Shown: one piece after another, positions 7,962-16,394 of the stretch
Position numbering within the stretch: position 1 is the first letter of the stretch
Layout: every line of letters begins with the position of its first letter
NCBI RefSeq assembly: GCF_001429285.1
Contig: NZ_LMJJ01000040.1
Location: 416,281-480,280, forward strand
DNA length: 64,000 nt
Origin: Ensifer sp. Root278
GTDB taxonomy: Bacteria; Pseudomonadota; Alphaproteobacteria; Rhizobiales; Rhizobiaceae
Direction of reading: 5' to 3'
Translations under genes and position numbers: made by a program
The notes under the pieces: model-generated
Database searches by the model: none
Seen by the model: only the letters and a program-made list of their open reading frames with translations
Told to the model about the DNA's origin: nothing

Positions 7962-9695
7962 TCACGCCGGCAGTCCTGCCTTCAGCAGGCCCTGGCGGAA
8001 CAGGTCGCGGTGTTCGTCCAGCTCAAGCAGGAGGCCGCGCCGGATGAAGTCTTCCGTGGAGAAGTCCGGGCGCACCTGCAGAAGGCGGGCCTTCGTCTCC
8101 TCGGCGGCGGCGCTGCTGCCGGCCTGCGCATGGCAGGCGACAAGGCGCGCGAGCGTGAAGGGGCCGGGATTGGGCAACTCCTTGAGCGCCGCGGCCGCCT
8201 CTTCATAGCGGCCGAGGATATAAAGGGCGTTGCCGAGTGCAGCGCTATACCAGGGCGGCGGAAATGGGTTCAGCCGGAAGCCTTCGTTGATCCACTCCAT
8301 TGCTTCATCAAGCTTGCCGCGTCGCGCAAAGAGGCCTCCCATCTGCACCAGCGTACTGGCATCATTGGGGTTCAGCAGATAGGCGCGCCGATAGTGCCGC
8401 TCGGCCAACTCGAATTCGCGGCGATTGACGTGAATGAGCGCCAGCAGCCGCTGGCAACCGCCTTCGGTCTCGTCGAGCGAGACCGCCTTGCGCGCCATGG
8501 CCAGGGCACAGTCGAGAACGTCCTGCGGGGCATTGGCGTAGCCTTGCGCGGCGGTGGTCGCGAGTGCCAGATGGGCGTAAGCCAAGGCAAAATGCGGGTC
8601 GCGGTCGACCGCCGCCTGGAACATGGCGCATGCCTGCCGGTTGTCTTCCGGCTCGTAGCCGCGAATATGCGCGAGCCCACGCAGGTAGAATTCATAGGCC
8701 GCAAGGCTCGTCGGCGGCTTGCGGAGCGCCTGCCGCATGCCGGCGCTCTCGATCTGCCCGACGAGGGTGGAGACGATCGTCCGGGTCACCTCATCCTGCA
8801 CCGCGAAAATATCCGTCAGGCTTCGGTCGTAATGCTCCGACCAGAGGTGCGCGCCGCTCGCTGCCTCGACCAGCTGCGCGGTGACGCGGATCCGCTCGCC
8901 GGCGCGGCGGACGCTGCCCTCGACGAGGTAGGTGACGCCGAGCCGGCGGCCGATCTCCCTTCTATCGACACTTCGATCGCGGAAGCTGAAGGATGAACTG
9001 GCTGATGTGACGGAAAGCGAGCGGAACCGCGCGAGCCCGCCGATGACGTCCTCGCTGACGCCGTCGCTGAAGAAGGTCTGCTCCGTCGCGCCGCCGAGGT
9101 TCTCGAATGGCAGGACCGCGATCGACGTGTGCGCGCAGGCTTGCGAGGCCGCCGGTCCCATTGTCGGTGCGTCCGTCCAGTGCCAGACGCGGATGGGGCG
9201 CGTGATGTTCTTCAGCGCGATCTCGCCGCCGTCGAGGAAGGCCGATCGGTTCTTGGCGCTGAGTTGCCGATGGACGACATCGGCGATGCATATGCCACCG
9301 GGGGACGCCGAGGCCTGCAGGCGCGCGGCGACGTTGACGCCGTCGCCAAGGAGATCGTCTCCTTCAATGACGACGTCGGCGAGATTGATGCCGATCCTGA
9401 CGAGGATGCGGTCGTCGGGAGGCTGCTCCAGCTGATCGGAAGCGAGCGCCTCCTGCAGCGATAGGGCGCAATCCACCGCGTTGACGGCGGAGTCGAAGAC
9501 GACCAGCGTGCCGTCACCCATCAGCTTGACGATCCGCCCGCCGCAGGCGGCGATGCTGGGAGCAAGGATGGACGTCTGCAGCCGCTTCATAGTGCCGAGC
9601 GTGCGAATTTCGTCGGCCTCCGTTAGACGGGAGTAGCCGACAATGTCGGTGGCCATGATGACCGCAAGTCGCCGCTCGACGCGCCCGTTTGCCAT
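7962..9695 (-). CDS. Class III adenylate/guanylate cyclase-TolB-like-TPR protein
   Basis: A 577-residue three-part protein. Residues 8-170 form a class III nucleotide cyclase domain with the metal-binding segment ATDIVGYSRL near residue 16 and GDGTLVVF near 60. Residues 190-300 match the TolB/FlgO-like segment that often follows it (SIAVLPFENLGG...FSDGVSEDVIGGL). Residues 310-560 are tetratricopeptide repeats. Rhizobial genomes carry many of these, most without known stimulus. No membrane span is visible, so it is predicted cytoplasmic. The start is preceded by GGAGAGCAGG. cAMP production is inferred from the family, not shown. Confidence 0.88.
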   Translation of the reverse strand: MANGRVERRLAVIMATDIVGYSRLTEADEIRTLGTMKRLQTSILAPSIAACGGRIVKLMGDGTLVVFDSAVNAVDCALSLQEALASDQLEQPPDDRILVRIGINLADVVIEGDDLLGDGVNVAARLQASASPGGICIADVVHRQLSAKNRSAFLDGGEIALKNITRPIRVWHWTDAPTMGPAASQACAHTSIAVLPFENLGGATEQTFFSDGVSEDVIGGLARFRSLSVTSASSSFSFRDRSVDRREIGRRLGVTYLVEGSVRRAGERIRVTAQLVEAASGAHLWSEHYDRSLTDIFAVQDEVTRTIVSTLVGQIESAGMRQALRKPPTSLAAYEFYLRGLAHIRGYEPEDNRQACAMFQAAVDRDPHFALAYAHLALATTAAQGYANAPQDVLDCALAMARKAVSLDETEGGCQRLLALIHVNRREFELAERHYRRAYLLNPNDASTLVQMGGLFARRGKLDEAMEWINEGFRLNPFPPPWYSAALGNALYILGRYEEAAAALKELPNPGPFTLARLVACHAQAGSSAAAEETKARLLQVRPDFSTEDFIRRGLLLELDEHRDLFRQGLLKAGLPA

Positions 9696-9864
9696 CCTGC
9701 TCTCCGCATGCTGTCTATATTTTAGCGTGTTCTCACTAGGGCCGGAAGATGAAGGCGTTCGCGGTCAAAGCGCGTTGCGATCTTTCAGATTCGCTCCTTG
9801 CGTTTTTTCGATTTTTTTCGAATGTCGTTTCGCAAAACCGCTGCGTACTTCTGCGCGACTTACT

Positions 9865-10743
9865 CTACCTGCGTCCCATCTGTTCCTGCAGAAACTCGAT
9901 GAAGCGTTGGGTCTTGGCCGGCAGCAGCCGTGTTTCGGTGATGGCGTGGATTGCGACGGAGGTGCCTTCCCAGGCGGGCAGCACACGCTTCAACCGGCCC
10001 TCGGCGAAATCGTCGCCGGCAATGCGCTCGGCCAGCAAGGCGATGCCCTGGCCGTTGACGGCAAGCGCGCTCATCATGCCGACATTGTTGACCGTGAAGC
10101 GGCCGCCGACCGATACCTCGATCTTGTTGTTGCGGCCATCATGCAGCGTCCAGTCCGTTGCCCTCGGCATAGAGATGCAGTCGTGACGGGCCAGATCCGC
10201 CGGATCCTGCGGCTCCCCAGACGCCGCCAGATAGGCAGGGGAAGCGTAGAGATAGCGTGCGTGGCGGCCGAGCAGCCGTGCAATCAGGCGCGAATCCTGC
10301 AGTTCGCCGGCACGGATCACCACGTCGAAGGGCTCCGCCACCAGATCGACGCGCCGTGGTGTCAGGTCGAAATCGAAGGTGATGCCGGGATAGCGCCGGG
10401 CGAATTCCGCGATCAGCGGCGTCATGTAGATGGTTGCGAAATCGACCGGCATCGACACGCGCAGGAGGCCGCTCGGCTGCTCCAGCATCGCGCCGAGCTG
10501 CTCGTGGGCGAGGCGCGCTTCGTCGACGATGCGTTTGCTGCGCTCGAAATAGAGCTGGCCCGCTTCGGTGAGTTCGATCTTTCGCGTCGTGCGGTGAAGC
10601 AGCCGCAGCCCGATCGCCTTCTCCAATTCGCTGATCCGCCGCGACAGGGTGGAGTTGGGCATGCCGACGATTTCGGCGGCTTTGCGAAAGCTTCTGGCTT
10701 TCGCGACTTCGACGAACAGTGCCATGTCGTTCAAATGGGTCAT
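9865..10743 (-). CDS. LysR-family regulator divergent from an ene-reductase
   Basis: A 292-residue LysR regulator. The helix-turn-helix is at residues 18-45 (SFRKAAEIVGMPNSTLSRRI), with the effector-binding domain from about 90 to 290. It belongs to the AaeR/DsdC-like set that starts DMALFVEVAKARSF. It is divergently transcribed from the Old Yellow Enzyme gene at 10851, with 107 bp between, so it probably controls that gene and itself. The gap contains A/T-rich partial repeats (GGAATAGT occurring twice) that could be LysR contacts. Confidence 0.92.
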   Translation of the reverse strand: MTHLNDMALFVEVAKARSFRKAAEIVGMPNSTLSRRISELEKAIGLRLLHRTTRKIELTEAGQLYFERSKRIVDEARLAHEQLGAMLEQPSGLLRVSMPVDFATIYMTPLIAEFARRYPGITFDFDLTPRRVDLVAEPFDVVIRAGELQDSRLIARLLGRHARYLYASPAYLAASGEPQDPADLARHDCISMPRATDWTLHDGRNNKIEVSVGGRFTVNNVGMMSALAVNGQGIALLAERIAGDDFAEGRLKRVLPAWEGTSVAIHAITETRLLPAKTQRFIEFLQEQMGRR

Positions 10744-10850
10744 CTTTGCTCCATCAGTGGAATAGTAAATTCAGTATGGCTATATTTATCCCGGAAACGG
10801 AATAGTGGACAAGGACTCCAACTTAAGGACAAGCCTCGAAGGAGATCCTG

Positions 10851-11918
10851 ATGAGCCTGCTATTCAACCGTGTCCGCATCGGTCGCTACACGCTTGCCAA
10901 CCGGTTGGCCATGGCGCCGATGACCCGCAGCCGCGCCGAATATGACGGTACGCCCGGCGCACTCGCCGCGGAATATTACGCCCAGCGCGCCAGCGTCGGC
11001 CTGATCGTGACCGAAGGCACCCAGCCTTCTGACGACGGCCAGGGCTATCTCACGACACCCGGCATCTACACCGATGCGCATGTCGCCGGCTGGAAGAAGA
11101 TCACTGCTGCCGTGCACGAGAGGGGCGGTCATATTTTCGTCCAGCTCATGCATGCCGGGCGCATGTCGCATCCGGACAACACGCCGCATCACCGCCAGGG
11201 CGTAGCGCCCTCGGCGATTGCGCCGGGGAGTGGCATGTTCACGGCAACGGGCATGCAGGACATCCCGACGCCGCGGGCGCTGACGTCAGAGGAAGTGCGC
11301 CGGACCGTCGCCGACTTCCGCCATGCGGCCCGTCGCGCGATCGAGGCCGGTGCCGATGGCGTCGAAATCCATGGCGCGAACGCCTATCTGGTCCATCAGT
11401 TCCTGGCGCCGAGCGCCAACATCCGCACCGACGAATATGGCGGATCAATCGAGAACCGGGCGCGGTTTGCGATCGAGGTAGCCGCGGCCATCGCCGAGGA
11501 GATCGGCGCGGACCGCACCGCCATCCGGCTTTCTCCCGGCCTTGCGATGTGGGGCATCGACGAGGGCGCCGAAGGGCCTGATCTTTATCGTTATCTGGTT
11601 GCCGAACTCGACAGGCTGGGCCTTGCCTATCTGCACATCATGCATGCGGGCGACGAGCCATTGCTCGCCTCGATCCGCAAGCTCTGGACGCAGCCCTTGA
11701 TCCTGAACAGGCCCGGCCGCGGACGCGACGCGATCGGTTCCGATCTCGCATCCGGGCTCGCCGATCTGGAGGCTTATGGCCAGATGGTGCTGGCCAATCC
11801 GGATTTCGTTCACCGGCTGAAAGCCGAGGCGCCGATGAACGACGCCGACCGCATGACCTATTTCGGCGGCACCGGGAAGGGCTACGTCGACTACCCGGCG
11901 CTCGCCGCTACCGCCTGA
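10851..11918 (+). CDS. Old Yellow Enzyme family ene-reductase (NemA/XenB-like)
   Basis: A 355-residue FMN-dependent alkene reductase of the OYE family, which reduces activated C=C bonds, N-ethylmaleimide and nitroesters using NAD(P)H. The substrate-anchoring pair is His174/Asn177 in HGAN, and the proton donor Tyr179 follows directly. The FMN loop contains YGGSIENR at 196-203. The TIM-barrel N-terminus has MAPMTRSRA with the usual Thr25. A good AAGGAG site precedes the ATG. It is divergent from a LysR gene that likely responds to electrophiles or quinones. A RIME-like hairpin follows the stop. Confidence 0.95.
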   Translation: MSLLFNRVRIGRYTLANRLAMAPMTRSRAEYDGTPGALAAEYYAQRASVGLIVTEGTQPSDDGQGYLTTPGIYTDAHVAGWKKITAAVHERGGHIFVQLMHAGRMSHPDNTPHHRQGVAPSAIAPGSGMFTATGMQDIPTPRALTSEEVRRTVADFRHAARRAIEAGADGVEIHGANAYLVHQFLAPSANIRTDEYGGSIENRARFAIEVAAAIAEEIGADRTAIRLSPGLAMWGIDEGAEGPDLYRYLVAELDRLGLAYLHIMHAGDEPLLASIRKLWTQPLILNRPGRGRDAIGSDLASGLADLEAYGQMVLANPDFVHRLKAEAPMNDADRMTYFGGTGKGYVDYPALAATA

Positions 11919-11927
11919 AGTGGGAGC

Positions 11928-11981
11928 CTACTGCATGTTTTTGTCCTTTAACCGGCTACGATTAAAGGAAACATGCAGTAG
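11928..11981. repeat. Partial RIME-like palindrome
   Basis: An imperfect inverted repeat bounded by CTACTGCATG and CATGCAGTAG, nine bases after the ene-reductase stop. It corresponds to the first palindrome of the complete elements at 35970 and 38066 but lacks the second. It may also serve as a transcription end for the ene-reductase gene. Confidence 0.7.
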
Positions 11982-12035
11982 CTGCACGTCTTGATCACCC
12001 GACCATAGGAGCGCATTGAGCTTCTCGGCTGCGAT

Positions 12036-12248
12036 TTAGCAGTAGTAGACGCCAACTGCGCAGCGGCGCACGGTGCGCCGCGCCACTCCGGCCACGCTGA
12101 CCGGCGTAAGCGGACGCCCGACCCTGGCCTCGGCTGTCGAGACGAAACTGTACGAACTCAATGCTGGAATGCGCTCTGCAGCTTGCAGTCCTGGAAAGCC
12201 GACGATGCCGGCGAGCAGCAAAATTCTCAATTTCTTTGACACGGTCAT
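12036..12248 (-). CDS. Small secreted protein with C-terminal Cys motif
   Basis: A 70-residue protein with a clear signal peptide (basic start, then LLLAGIVGFPGLQA) followed by a short mature part ending in an Arg-rich stretch and the tail CAVGVYYC. It overlaps the DUF2092 gene stop by ATGA, so the two form an operon and probably work together outside the inner membrane. Two cysteines at the end suggest a disulphide or metal site. Small secreted proteins of this kind next to DUF2092 recur in rhizobia as far as I recall; function unknown. Confidence 0.75.
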   Translation of the reverse strand: MTVSKKLRILLLAGIVGFPGLQAAERIPALSSYSFVSTAEARVGRPLTPVSVAGVARRTVRRCAVGVYYC

Positions 12249-13054
12249 TGGCCGCCTCCTATGGCCAGATGGCCGGGCAGTTCATCAATATCGGTGAGTT
12301 CCTTCGGATCGACCTTCTTTGCGTTGGTCTCGTTCTTGAAGCCGAAATCGTCCGCAGCAACCTCACTGCCGGTCTTCCAGTCCCTGGTCTGGACGCTGTA
12401 TTGCGGTGCCTGGTCAAGCTGATTGCTGGTGATGACATACCGGCAGGGATAGGGGCGCTCGCCCTGAGCGATCCAGATCTGCCAATCGATCTCCTTGGTG
12501 CGAAATGCCAGATGATCGCATTCGGTGCCGCCGATTACGCCGCTGCCGAGGTCCTTTACGTCAACAACGTCGGTCATCAGCACATCGTAGACATTCGACA
12601 GAAGCAAATCGGCGCCAGGCATGGGCTTCTGGAGCTTTTCCCGCAACTCGTCGACGAGCTGGTCCAGCGTGCCGGTCTTCTCGACCTCGGTATAGAGATT
12701 GGCGTCCTTGCCGACAACCGTGAGAGTCTTGCCGTCGAAGATCATCTCGACATTGGCGAAGCCGCCAGTGCGCGTCGCACGAATCTTGTCGGGCCGGGTG
12801 AGATCGATCGTTCCAGAACTCGCCAGTTGGAGCTTCTGGTGATCCTTGGTAACAACCTCGAGATTAGTATCATAACCAAAAGATATGGTCTTCTGCGCCG
12901 CCAAATAGTCGGACATGGCCTTGAGCAGGCTCTTGGCCTCAGCATCCCCGGCCTTCGCGCCTGAAGGTGTTCCCATGCCAACGATTAATGCCAATACCGC
13001 AGCCGACACCGTCGCGGTGGAACGCACCACCGCTTTCTGCACAAGCTTCACCAT
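12245..13054 (-). CDS. DUF2092 periplasmic protein
   Basis: A 269-residue exported protein of the DUF2092 family, an outer-membrane-lipoprotein-sorting (LolA/LppX-like) fold. The N-terminus is a signal peptide (basic residues, then VSAAVLALIVGMG and a cleavage region near GAKAGDA). The mature part shows the curved-sheet pattern of the family: repeated beta strands with FANVEMIFDGKTLTVV and a CRYVITSN segment. A strong GGGAG site precedes the ATG. Lipid or hydrophobic ligand binding is a fold-based guess. It forms an operon with the small Cys-tailed gene. Confidence 0.88.
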   Translation of the reverse strand: MVKLVQKAVVRSTATVSAAVLALIVGMGTPSGAKAGDAEAKSLLKAMSDYLAAQKTISFGYDTNLEVVTKDHQKLQLASSGTIDLTRPDKIRATRTGGFANVEMIFDGKTLTVVGKDANLYTEVEKTGTLDQLVDELREKLQKPMPGADLLLSNVYDVLMTDVVDVKDLGSGVIGGTECDHLAFRTKEIDWQIWIAQGERPYPCRYVITSNQLDQAPQYSVQTRDWKTGSEVAADDFGFKNETNAKKVDPKELTDIDELPGHLAIGGGQ

Positions 13055-13434
13055 CTGATTGTTCTCCCTCTATGCCGCACTTGGCTTACATGAGGTCGCC
13101 TCCCGGCAGCGAGCGCTCCGAGGGTGGCGATCAATGGCAGACAAATGATCGCACGGAGATCCACCTCGCGCGCTTGAGATGGATACCTCGCGCCGAAACG
13201 TACGCTTGCAATCGGAAGTCACGGATACTAGCAGGTTAATCAAATAGTGTCGACGCGATTGCAGGGCCGCTGCGCCGGCGTTCTGATCGGCACGCGACAG
13301 GCTGACATGATCTGGTGCCGGAATGAGCCGCTTCGGCACCTTGCCGCCCGGTTTTCTCAACCGGCCACGGGTCGGGCGCCCCTGCTTGCGCAACAATGTT
13401 CCGCGCGGAAGCCCGATCGTGTAACTAAAAGCCG
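13055..13434. other. Intergenic stretch between DUF2092 and the ilv promoter
   Basis: No convincing gene in 380 bp. A 108-codon frame on the minus strand (13070-13396) has a composition unlike its neighbours (Arg- and Ser-rich, no domain) and no good ribosome site, so it is not called. The right end leads into the ilv promoter. Confidence 0.6.
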
Positions 13435-13463
13435 TTGACGCCTTGGGCTTTTGTGGTTATCAA
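13435..13463 (+). promoter_or_regulatory. Sigma-70-type promoter of the ilv leader
   Basis: TTGACG (13435-13440) and TATCAA (13458-13463) are 17 bp apart. A start site 6-8 bases downstream would fall at about 13470, one or two bases before the leader-peptide ATG at 13472. The leader message would therefore be essentially leaderless, as is known for the rhizobial trp leader. Confidence 0.75.
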
Positions 13464-13471
13464 CTCGGCCC

Positions 13472-13528
13472 ATGAAAAATTTCGCGGTTATTCTTGTGGT
13501 GGGACGGCGCATGGGCAGGATGGTGTAA
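13472..13528 (+). CDS. ilvL: ilv leader peptide
   Basis: An 18-residue peptide, MKNFAVILVVGRRMGRMV, ended by TAA. Five consecutive codons for Val, Ile, Leu, Val, Val are the sensing codons expected for control by branched-chain aminoacyl-tRNA supply. Ribosome stalling there would alter folding of the following leader RNA and let polymerase pass the terminator at 13561. No ribosome site fits before the ATG because the predicted transcript starts almost at it. The combination of regulatory codons, hairpins and the downstream gene makes this a confident call despite the size. Confidence 0.88.
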   Translation: MKNFAVILVVGRRMGRMV

Positions 13529-13584
13529 CCATCCGGCGGTAGCCACCCATGCGCTGAACGAGGCTCCTGACGGGGCCTTTTTTT
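13508..13584 (+). terminator. Attenuator of ilvI-ilvH
   Basis: A protector stem pairs GCGCATGGG (13508-13516) with CCCATGCGC (13545-13553), enclosing a smaller GGATGG/CCATCC hairpin at the leader stop. A terminator follows: AGGCTCC (13561-13567), loop TGAC, GGGGCCT (13572-13578) and a run of seven T to 13584. Stalling of the leader ribosome should favour an alternative fold and read-through into ilvI. Confidence 0.85.
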
Positions 13585-13637
13585 ATGCCTTCAAACAAGC
13601 TAAGCACCCAACTGGGAAAAGGGACGGAAGCAAGTCA

Positions 13638-15416
13638 ATGAGCGGTACAGAAAACCAGATGACAGGCGCGGAGATCGTTCTCCAGGCACTGAGAGACAAC
13701 GGCGTCGAGCATATCTTCGGCTATCCGGGCGGCGCCGTGCTTCCGATCTACGACGAGATCCACCAGCAGGACGATATCCAGCACATCCTCGTTCGCCACG
13801 AGCAGGGCGCCGGCCACATGGCCGAAGGCTATGCCCGCTCGACCGGCAAGGTCGGTGTCATGCTGGTCACCTCCGGTCCCGGCGCCACCAATGCGGTGAC
13901 GCCGCTGCAGGACGCGCTGATGGATTCCATCCCGCTCGTCTGCATCTCCGGCCAGGTTCCGACCTCGCTGATCGGTTCCGACGCCTTTCAGGAATGCGAC
14001 ACCGTCGGCATCACCCGGCCGTGCACCAAGCACAACTGGCTGGTCAAGGACGTCAACGATCTCGCCCGCATCATCCATGAGGCTTTCCGCGTTGCCCAGT
14101 CCGGCCGCCCGGGTCCCGTCGTCGTCGATATCCCGAAGGACATCCAGTTTGCGACCGGCACCTACACGCCTCCATCAGCCGTTCCGACCCAGAAAAGCTA
14201 CCAGCCGAAGAAGCAGGGCGATCTGAAGAAGATCGAGGAAGCGGTCGAACTGATGCGCAATGCGCGCCAGCCGATCATCTATTCCGGCGGCGGCGTCATC
14301 AATTCCGGTCCGGAAGCCTCGCATCTCCTGCGCGAGCTGGTCGAATTGACGGGCTTCCCGATCACCTCGACGCTGATGGGCCTCGGCGCCTATCCGGCCT
14401 CCGGCAAGGCCTGGCTCGGCATGCTCGGCATGCATGGCACCTACGAAGCCAACATGGCGATGCATGACTGCGACGTCATGATCTGCATCGGCGCCCGCTT
14501 CGACGACCGCATCACCGGCCGCCTCAACGCGTTCTCGCCGAACTCCAAGAAGATCCACATCGACATCGACCCGTCGTCGATCAACAAGAACGTGCGCGTC
14601 GACGTGCCGATCCTCGGCGATGTCGGCACGGTTCTGGAAGACATGGTTCGCCTGTGGCGCGCCGCGTCCAAGAGCGCCGACAAGGCGCGGCTTTCCGACT
14701 GGTGGGAGATGATCACCAAGTGGCGCGCCCGCAACTCGCTCGCCTATGCGCCGAACGACGACGTCATCATGCCGCAATATGCGATCCAGCGACTCTATGA
14801 GCTGAGCAAGGGCCGCGACACCTACATCACCACGGAAGTCGGCCAGCACCAGATGTGGGCAGCGCAGTTCTTCGGCTTCGAGCAGCCGAACCGCTGGATG
14901 ACCTCGGGCGGTCTCGGCACCATGGGCTACGGCTTCCCGGCCGCCATCGGCGTCCAGGTCGCGCATCCGAACAGCCTCGTCGTCGATATCGCCGGCGACG
15001 CCTCGATCCAGATGTGCATCCAGGAAATGTCCTGCGCGGTCCAGTACGGCCTGCCGATCAAGATCTTCATCCTCAACAACCAGTACATGGGCATGGTTCG
15101 CCAGTGGCAGCAGCTCTTGCACGGCAACCGCCTGTCGCACTCCTACACCGAGGCGATGCCTGATTTCGTCAAGCTGGCGGAAGCCTATGGCGGCGTCGGC
15201 ATCCGTTGCGACAAGCCCGGCGAACTCGACGATGCGATCCGCCGCATGATCGACACGCCGGCGCCCGTCATCTTCGATTGCCGCGTTGCCAATCTCGCCA
15301 ACTGCTTCCCGATGATCCCCTCGGGTAAGGCTCATAACGAGATGCTGTTGCCCGACGAAGCCACGGACGAAGCGGTCGCCAACGCGATCGACGCCAAGGG
15401 CCGTCAGCTCGTCTGA
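13638..15416 (+). CDS. ilvI: Acetolactate synthase, large (catalytic) subunit
   Basis: A 592-residue thiamine-diphosphate enzyme that condenses two pyruvates, or pyruvate with 2-oxobutyrate, in the first common step of valine, leucine and isoleucine synthesis. Catalytic Glu55 lies in RHEQGAGHMAEGYAR. The TPP/Mg motif begins GDASIQM near residue 453 and ends with an Asn pair about 28 residues on. FAD-domain sequences are in the centre. The start at 13638 matches the family; longer readings run into the attenuator. It forms an operon with ilvH, 23 bp downstream, under attenuation control. Also called ilvB in some rhizobial annotations. Confidence 0.97.
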   Translation: MSGTENQMTGAEIVLQALRDNGVEHIFGYPGGAVLPIYDEIHQQDDIQHILVRHEQGAGHMAEGYARSTGKVGVMLVTSGPGATNAVTPLQDALMDSIPLVCISGQVPTSLIGSDAFQECDTVGITRPCTKHNWLVKDVNDLARIIHEAFRVAQSGRPGPVVVDIPKDIQFATGTYTPPSAVPTQKSYQPKKQGDLKKIEEAVELMRNARQPIIYSGGGVINSGPEASHLLRELVELTGFPITSTLMGLGAYPASGKAWLGMLGMHGTYEANMAMHDCDVMICIGARFDDRITGRLNAFSPNSKKIHIDIDPSSINKNVRVDVPILGDVGTVLEDMVRLWRAASKSADKARLSDWWEMITKWRARNSLAYAPNDDVIMPQYAIQRLYELSKGRDTYITTEVGQHQMWAAQFFGFEQPNRWMTSGGLGTMGYGFPAAIGVQVAHPNSLVVDIAGDASIQMCIQEMSCAVQYGLPIKIFILNNQYMGMVRQWQQLLHGNRLSHSYTEAMPDFVKLAEAYGGVGIRCDKPGELDDAIRRMIDTPAPVIFDCRVANLANCFPMIPSGKAHNEMLLPDEATDEAVANAIDAKGRQLV

Positions 15417-15439
15417 GATAGGTAGAGGAACCAACTGAC

Positions 15440-16012
15440 ATGAACGCACACCTTCAACCGACCGGCTCCGCCTACTTCATCGCCAAGGAGACCGAGGTCG
15501 CCGAAACCCACACGCTTTCGGTTCTCGTCGACAACGAGCCGGGCGTCCTTGCCCGCGTCATCGGCCTGTTCTCCGGCCGCGGCTACAACATCGAAAGCCT
15601 CACGGTTTCGGAAACGGAACACGAGGCGCACCTGTCGCGCATCACCATCGTGACGCGCGGCACGCCGCATGTGCTCGACCAGATCAAGAACCAGCTCGAG
15701 CGGCTGGTGCCGGTCCACCGCGTCGTCGACCTGACGGTCCGCGCCGCAAGCCTCGGCCACGACCGGCCGATCGAGCGGGAACTGGCGCTCGTCAAGGTGC
15801 ATGGCTCGGGCGACCACCGCGTCGAGGCGCTGCGGCTGGCCGACGCCTTCCGCGCCTCGGTCATCGACGCCAACATCGATCACTTCGTCTTCGAGATCAC
15901 CGGCAAGCCGTCGAAGATCGAGCAATTCATCGCCATCATGAAGCCACTCGGCCTCATCGAAGTCTGCCGCACGGGTATTGCGGCGATGAACCGCGGCCCG
16001 CAGGGCATGTGA
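15440..16012 (+). CDS. ilvH: Acetolactate synthase, small (regulatory) subunit
   Basis: A 190-residue regulatory subunit. An ACT domain at residues about 25-100 begins HTLSVLVDNEPGVLARVIGLFSGRGYNIESL, split here only for description, and binds valine for feedback inhibition; a second ACT-like domain fills the C-terminal half and ends with EVCRTGIAAMNRGP. It holds and activates the IlvI catalytic subunit. AGAGGA precedes the ATG. A diverged copy of the last 17 codons recurs at 17427, beyond the following oxidoreductase gene. Confidence 0.97.
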   Translation: MNAHLQPTGSAYFIAKETEVAETHTLSVLVDNEPGVLARVIGLFSGRGYNIESLTVSETEHEAHLSRITIVTRGTPHVLDQIKNQLERLVPVHRVVDLTVRAASLGHDRPIERELALVKVHGSGDHRVEALRLADAFRASVIDANIDHFVFEITGKPSKIEQFIAIMKPLGLIEVCRTGIAAMNRGPQGM

Positions 16013-16103
16013 TTTTTGCGCGGGCGAGGGGCCGCTCATGCGATCTTGGCGCCCGTCGCTGCCCTCAAGCTGGATTTGCGCTCACGCTCTTGGGCTGGGA
16101 ATG

Positions 16104-16290
16104 CCCCTCACCCTAGCCCTCTCCCCGCAGGCGGGGAGAGGGGACTGGCGCCGTTCGTGCCTCTCCCTTCCAGACTTTCCAAAAAACCAGCGTCTCTACA
16201 ATCGACGTGGTGCGCTTGTGCCCGACGGTCGCCACGCGTGTCCTTCTCCCCGCAGGCGGGGAGAAGGTGGCCGGCAGGCCGGATGAGGGG
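16104..16290. repeat. Composite palindromic intergenic repeat, copy 1
   Basis: The left part starts CCCCTCACCCTAGCCC and carries a hairpin built on CTCCCCGC/GCGGGGAG. The right part carries a second such hairpin and ends GGCCGGATGAGGGG. The outer ends CCCCTCA and TGAGGGG are inverted, and about 100 bp of unique sequence lie between the parts. Same layout as the copies at 17519 and 44907. Confidence 0.85.
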
Positions 16291-16394
16291 CAGGCTGAAC
16301 CTCGATGGAACCTGCCGGACGCCACTCTGTTGACTTCGCCGGCATTTCTCGCCGACTAATCCCGGACAGGAAATCCGAAGATATCAGGTGCCGG

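Noticed and set aside
13070-13396. 108-codon minus-strand frame before the ilv promoter
   Set aside because: No ribosome site, no domain, and a composition unlike neighbouring genes.
14175-15449. 424-codon open frame antisense to ilvI
   Set aside because: It lies entirely within the well-conserved ilvI coding sequence. The composition is that of a shadow frame (Asp/Arg/His/Val-rich).
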